NCBI GenBank assembly: GCA_017431395.1
Contig: JAFRLD010000166.1
Location: forward strand, 1-8,152
From: Bacillota bacterium
GTDB lineage: Bacteria; Bacillota; Clostridia; Peptostreptococcales; Anaerovoracaceae
Direction of reading: 5' to 3'
Length of the DNA stretch: 8,152 nt
The number at the start of each line of letters is the position of its first letter. Position 1 is the first letter of the stretch. Position numbers and translations under genes: made by a program. A model generated the notes under the pieces. It worked only from the letters and a program-made list of their open reading frames with translations. It had not been told where the DNA came from and searched no databases. Below, piece after piece: positions 6,065 through 8,152 of this stretch.

Positions 6065-7429
6065 CTACTCGGTCCAGATTCGATACTGTCCCTTCCCGAC
6101 CGGCTCCCAATCGTCATCTACCCGGAGCCCGCGCAGGTTGTTCTCCAATGCGCGGATCACTCCACTGTGCGTCACGATGATCACATTGCGAGCGTAATCG
6201 TCCTCCAGTATATCACGCAACGCTGCCACTGTGCGGTATTGCATATCATAAAAATTCTCCGAATGGTTTCCCGTCTTGAACGTGAACAGGTCCCTGCCCC
6301 GTCTCTCATAAGCTTCCGGCTCCGTCTCCCGGATCTCCCGGATCGGGCGTCCGTCCCAGGGTCCGAGGTCGATCTCTCTAAGCCCCTGCAAAGGCTGGAC
6401 CTCCACATATATCCGGTCCCTGCGATAAGCCTCATTGATGCATTCCGCGATGATCTCCGCGGTCTCTACCGCCCTGCTAAGATCGCTGCAATAGATCCGC
6501 TCGATGGCGGGAAGCGGCTCCCTGCCAAGGGAAACGCCGGGGATATAATTCTTCTCCGCGGCCACATCCGGCTCGATCAGCTCCGCGAGCTGTTCACCTA
6601 AAGCCTTCGCCCGCTCCCGGCCTTCGTCTGACAGTGGCACGTCATACTGCCCGATGAACATGGGCTCCTCGTGCTGCTGCGTCTCGCCGTGCCGCACCAG
6701 AAGGATCCTTTTCATGGAGGACAGGACCTCCAGCTTCTCCCGTTTGAACCCGTGGGCTACGAAGCGCTGGATCTCCTCATAGTGCTCCGGCGTATCCATG
6801 TCGAGCAGGATCTCTTCGTCCGGGACCGGCACGCGTACCATCTGGTCCCATGCTTTGTCGGTGATGGCCTTCAGGCCGCCGTCACCATCGTAGGAGAGGA
6901 TCTCCTGGATCCGCCCTGCGGGAACCAGCAAAGGATGGCCCTTCTTGCCCTCGAACGTCGGCACGAAAAACCGGCAGGCCGCTTCCGGAGCATCCGCCGC
7001 ATCTGCATTCCCTGCGGCCGGAGCATCCGCATCCGCCGCCGTCATCAGCTCCCGGATCGCCCGGATGGTGATCAGCGGGCAGTCCACCGGCACGAGGAAA
7101 TATCCTCTTTTGTCCGGGAAGGCCTGTCCAGCCTTTGCGAGACCCGCCTGAATGGATGAAAACATGCCCTGCGCGAAATCTTCGTTATAACTCTCTGTCA
7201 AATGCAGCCGTTCGATCTCCTCCTGCAGCTTCTCGCGCTGGTGCCCTGTGACGATCACGATGTCACGGATGCCTGCGCTGTGAAGCATCTCGGCAAGCCC
7301 TGTGAGCGCCGGCCGCCCGTCCACAGGAAGAAGCGGTTTGAAATCGTTCATCCGGGATGAATAGCCTGCCGCAAGGATCACCGCCCCATAGCGGGACGGA
7401 TCTGCTGCCCTCGTATAACCTATATTCAT
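6065..7429 (-). CDS. Fusion of MocA-like molybdenum-cofactor nucleotidyltransferase and histidine phosphatase
   Basis: Two domains share one 454-residue chain. Residues about 12-235 are a MobA/MocA-like NTP transferase: LAAGYSSRM (19-27) with Lys31 for nucleotide binding, metal-binding VDCPL (115-119), GHP (164-166) and LLDMDTPEHY (208-217). With an adjacent xdhC, CTP-dependent (MocA) or related modification of molybdopterin is the likely role; the exact nucleotide is inference. Residues about 239-454 are a histidine phosphatase: RHGE (246-249, His247 phosphorylated), SDLSRAVETA (315-324, Arg319), LREIDLGPWDG (350-360, acid Glu352) and THSG (420-423, second His421), so all catalytic residues are present. 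Its substrate is unknown; removing a by-product or reversing a phosphorylated intermediate is conceivable. An Ala/Asp-rich loop occupies 131-150. The start has GGGGAG ten bases upstream. A strong internal ribosome-binding site precedes Met239, so a separate 216-residue phosphatase may also be made. xdhC ends 27 bases upstream. Confidence 0.9.
   Translation of the reverse strand: MNIGYTRAADPSRYGAVILAAGYSSRMNDFKPLLPVDGRPALTGLAEMLHSAGIRDIVIVTGHQREKLQEEIERLHLTESYNEDFAQGMFSSIQAGLAKAGQAFPDKRGYFLVPVDCPLITIRAIRELMTAADADAPAAGNADAADAPEAACRFFVPTFEGKKGHPLLVPAGRIQEILSYDGDGGLKAITDKAWDQMVRVPVPDEEILLDMDTPEHYEEIQRFVAHGFKREKLEVLSSMKRILLVRHGETQQHEEPMFIGQYDVPLSDEGRERAKALGEQLAELIEPDVAAEKNYIPGVSLGREPLPAIERIYCSDLSRAVETAEIIAECINEAYRRDRIYVEVQPLQGLREIDLGPWDGRPIREIRETEPEAYERRGRDLFTFKTGNHSENFYDMQYRTVAALRDILEDDYARNVIIVTHSGVIRALENNLRGLRVDDDWEPVGKGQYRIWTE
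6726..6731 (-). promoter_or_regulatory. Internal Shine-Dalgarno at the domain junction of the fusion enzyme
   Basis: Minus-strand GGAGGT (6731-6726) lies ten bases before the in-frame ATG at 6715 (Met239), which begins MKRILLVRHGE, exactly where stand-alone histidine phosphatases start. The five bases just before that ATG, CCTCC (6720-6716), are complementary to the GGAGG, so the site could be hidden in a hairpin with a six-base loop. Whether it is used is unknown; the codons simply encode EVLSS in the fusion. Confidence 0.4.
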
Positions 7430-7456
7430 ATGGTCTTCTCTCCCCTGTCTGTCGTT

Positions 7457-8152
7457 TTATGCGTGCAAAAGCGCCTTGCTGTCCTGCTTCTCCTCTTCCG
7501 GCGTTAATTGCGAGCGGACCTGAATGATCTCCGCCGCGATGCTGACGCCGATCTCCTCCGGTGTCTCGGAGCCGATCTCAAGACCGATCGGAGCATGGAC
7601 CTGTGCCAGGGCCTCTTCGCTCACGCCCTCTTCCCGCAAAGTCTCATACAGCAGGTTGTTCTTTCTCCTGCTGCCGATCATTCCGAGATAGGCGTGGGGT
7701 TTGTTCAGGGCCTGCCGGAGCACGGTCAGATCGCCCTTGTGTCCTCTGGTAACGATGATCAGATAGCTGTCCTCATCCGGCTCGATCTCATCGAAGCAGT
7801 GCTCGAAATCGCTGCATACGATGATGCCCGCCGCTTCCGGGAAGCGCTCCGCATTGGCGTACTCTGCCCGGTCATCGATGATATAGGTGTCGAAGTCGAT
7901 ATGACGGAGCACCGGATCGAGGGCTTTCGCCACATGGCCGCCGCCGAAGATATATGCCTTGCTCTTTACCTTGAACTCCTCCACGAAGTTGCCCGGATCT
8001 GCCGCGCTGATGTAATCGATCTGGATGGTCGCATCCCCGCCGCAGCCCATTTCGAGGGCGCCCTTGTCTTTTTGCTTCTCATCGAGGATGAATTCGTAAG
8101 TCTTGCTTTTTTCTTTTGTCTGGAGCATCTCCCGGCAAAGCTTCTCCGTCTC
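7457..8152 (-). CDS. xdhC: XdhC/CoxI-family molybdenum hydroxylase maturation protein (5' end outside the window)
   Basis: XdhC-family proteins bind the molybdenum cofactor and deliver its sulfurated form to xanthine dehydrogenase-type molybdenum hydroxylases. The visible 231 residues are open at base 8152. An ATG at 8128 is in frame, but eight sense codons precede it and conserved XdhC sequence should lie further upstream, so it is not taken as the start. Numbered from the first visible codon, MGCGGD (35-40) is the conserved CGG element closing the N-terminal domain, followed by a Rossmann domain with IFGGGHVAKAL (68-78), VTRGHKGDL (134-142), IGSRRK (159-164) and PIGLEIGSETPEEI (188-201) near the C terminus, the strongest family signature. 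The usual family order is complete from the CGG onward. The next gene downstream, 27 bases away, is the MocA-like fusion, a pairing typical of molybdenum hydroxylase clusters. The hydroxylase genes themselves are not in view. Confidence 0.94.
   Translation of the reverse strand, partial: ETEKLCREMLQTKEKSKTYEFILDEKQKDKGALEMGCGGDATIQIDYISAADPGNFVEEFKVKSKAYIFGGGHVAKALDPVLRHIDFDTYIIDDRAEYANAERFPEAAGIIVCSDFEHCFDEIEPDEDSYLIIVTRGHKGDLTVLRQALNKPHAYLGMIGSRRKNNLLYETLREEGVSEEALAQVHAPIGLEIGSETPEEIGVSIAAEIIQVRSQLTPEEEKQDSKALLHA

Noticed and set aside
6027..6110. Longer protease form starting at the ATG at 6110
   Set aside because: It would put 28 polar residues before an obvious signal peptide, overlaps the upstream gene by 46 bases, and ignores the good AAGGAG at 6032-6037.
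6671..7159. Plus-strand open frame of 162 codons opposite the MocA-like domain
   Set aside because: Shadow of a well-supported minus-strand gene, with no family resemblance.
8104..8128. ATG at 8128 as the true xdhC start
   Set aside because: The frame stays open upstream to the window edge, and the XdhC N-terminal domain before the CGG element would be mostly missing.

Overview
This window reads as ordinary chromosomal DNA from a GC-rich, anaerobic, Firmicutes-like bacterium, probably a Clostridia relative. The reasons are an ECF-type vitamin transporter S component, a YtqB/MnmM-type tRNA methyltransferase, a molybdenum-hydroxylase maturation pair (XdhC plus a MocA-like nucleotidyltransferase), a large secreted subtilase without an outer-membrane context, AGGAG-type ribosome binding sites and a consensus sigma-A promoter. 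There is no rRNA, tRNA, CRISPR array, insertion sequence or phage gene, and no gene-free stretch longer than about 150 bases.

Layout. The right half (2337-8152) is one minus-strand series: the end of an XdhC-family protein (7457-8152, start outside the window), a fused MocA-like nucleotidyltransferase and histidine phosphatase (6065-7429), and a 1229-residue secreted S8 serine protease (2337-6026). The gaps are only 27 and 38 bases, so the three could share a transcript, although the protease has no obvious functional tie to the molybdenum genes. The left part holds a plus-strand tRNA methyltransferase (mnmM, 1659-2300) that converges on the protease. It is divergent from a minus-strand operon: a RibU-like ECF S component (926-1513), tsaE (459-884) and tsaB (1-471, cut by the window edge). 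TsaE and TsaB are parts of the machinery for t6A at tRNA position 37, and MnmM methylates the wobble uridine at position 34, so the divergent promoter region serves two tRNA-modification units.

The richest regulatory DNA is the 145-base divergent region 1514-1658. It carries a perfect TTGACA-17-TATAAT promoter for the ribU-tsaE-tsaB side, a TTGACA-18-CATAAT promoter for mnmM placed so that transcription would begin at or very near the ATG (a candidate leaderless mRNA), and an 11-base perfect inverted repeat whose arms bracket the minus-strand promoter. In the proteins, the main oddities are a roughly 200-residue beta-rich, jelly-roll-like domain inserted between the catalytic His/Asn region and the catalytic Ser of the protease, the nucleotidyltransferase-phosphatase fusion with a strong internal ribosome-binding site at the domain junction, and Ala/Gly/Pro/Asp-rich loop insertions in three otherwise conserved enzymes (TsaB, MnmM, MocA-like).

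I see no convincing previously undescribed multi-gene system. The candidates worth testing are the divergent regulatory region and the architectures of the protease and of the fusion enzyme.
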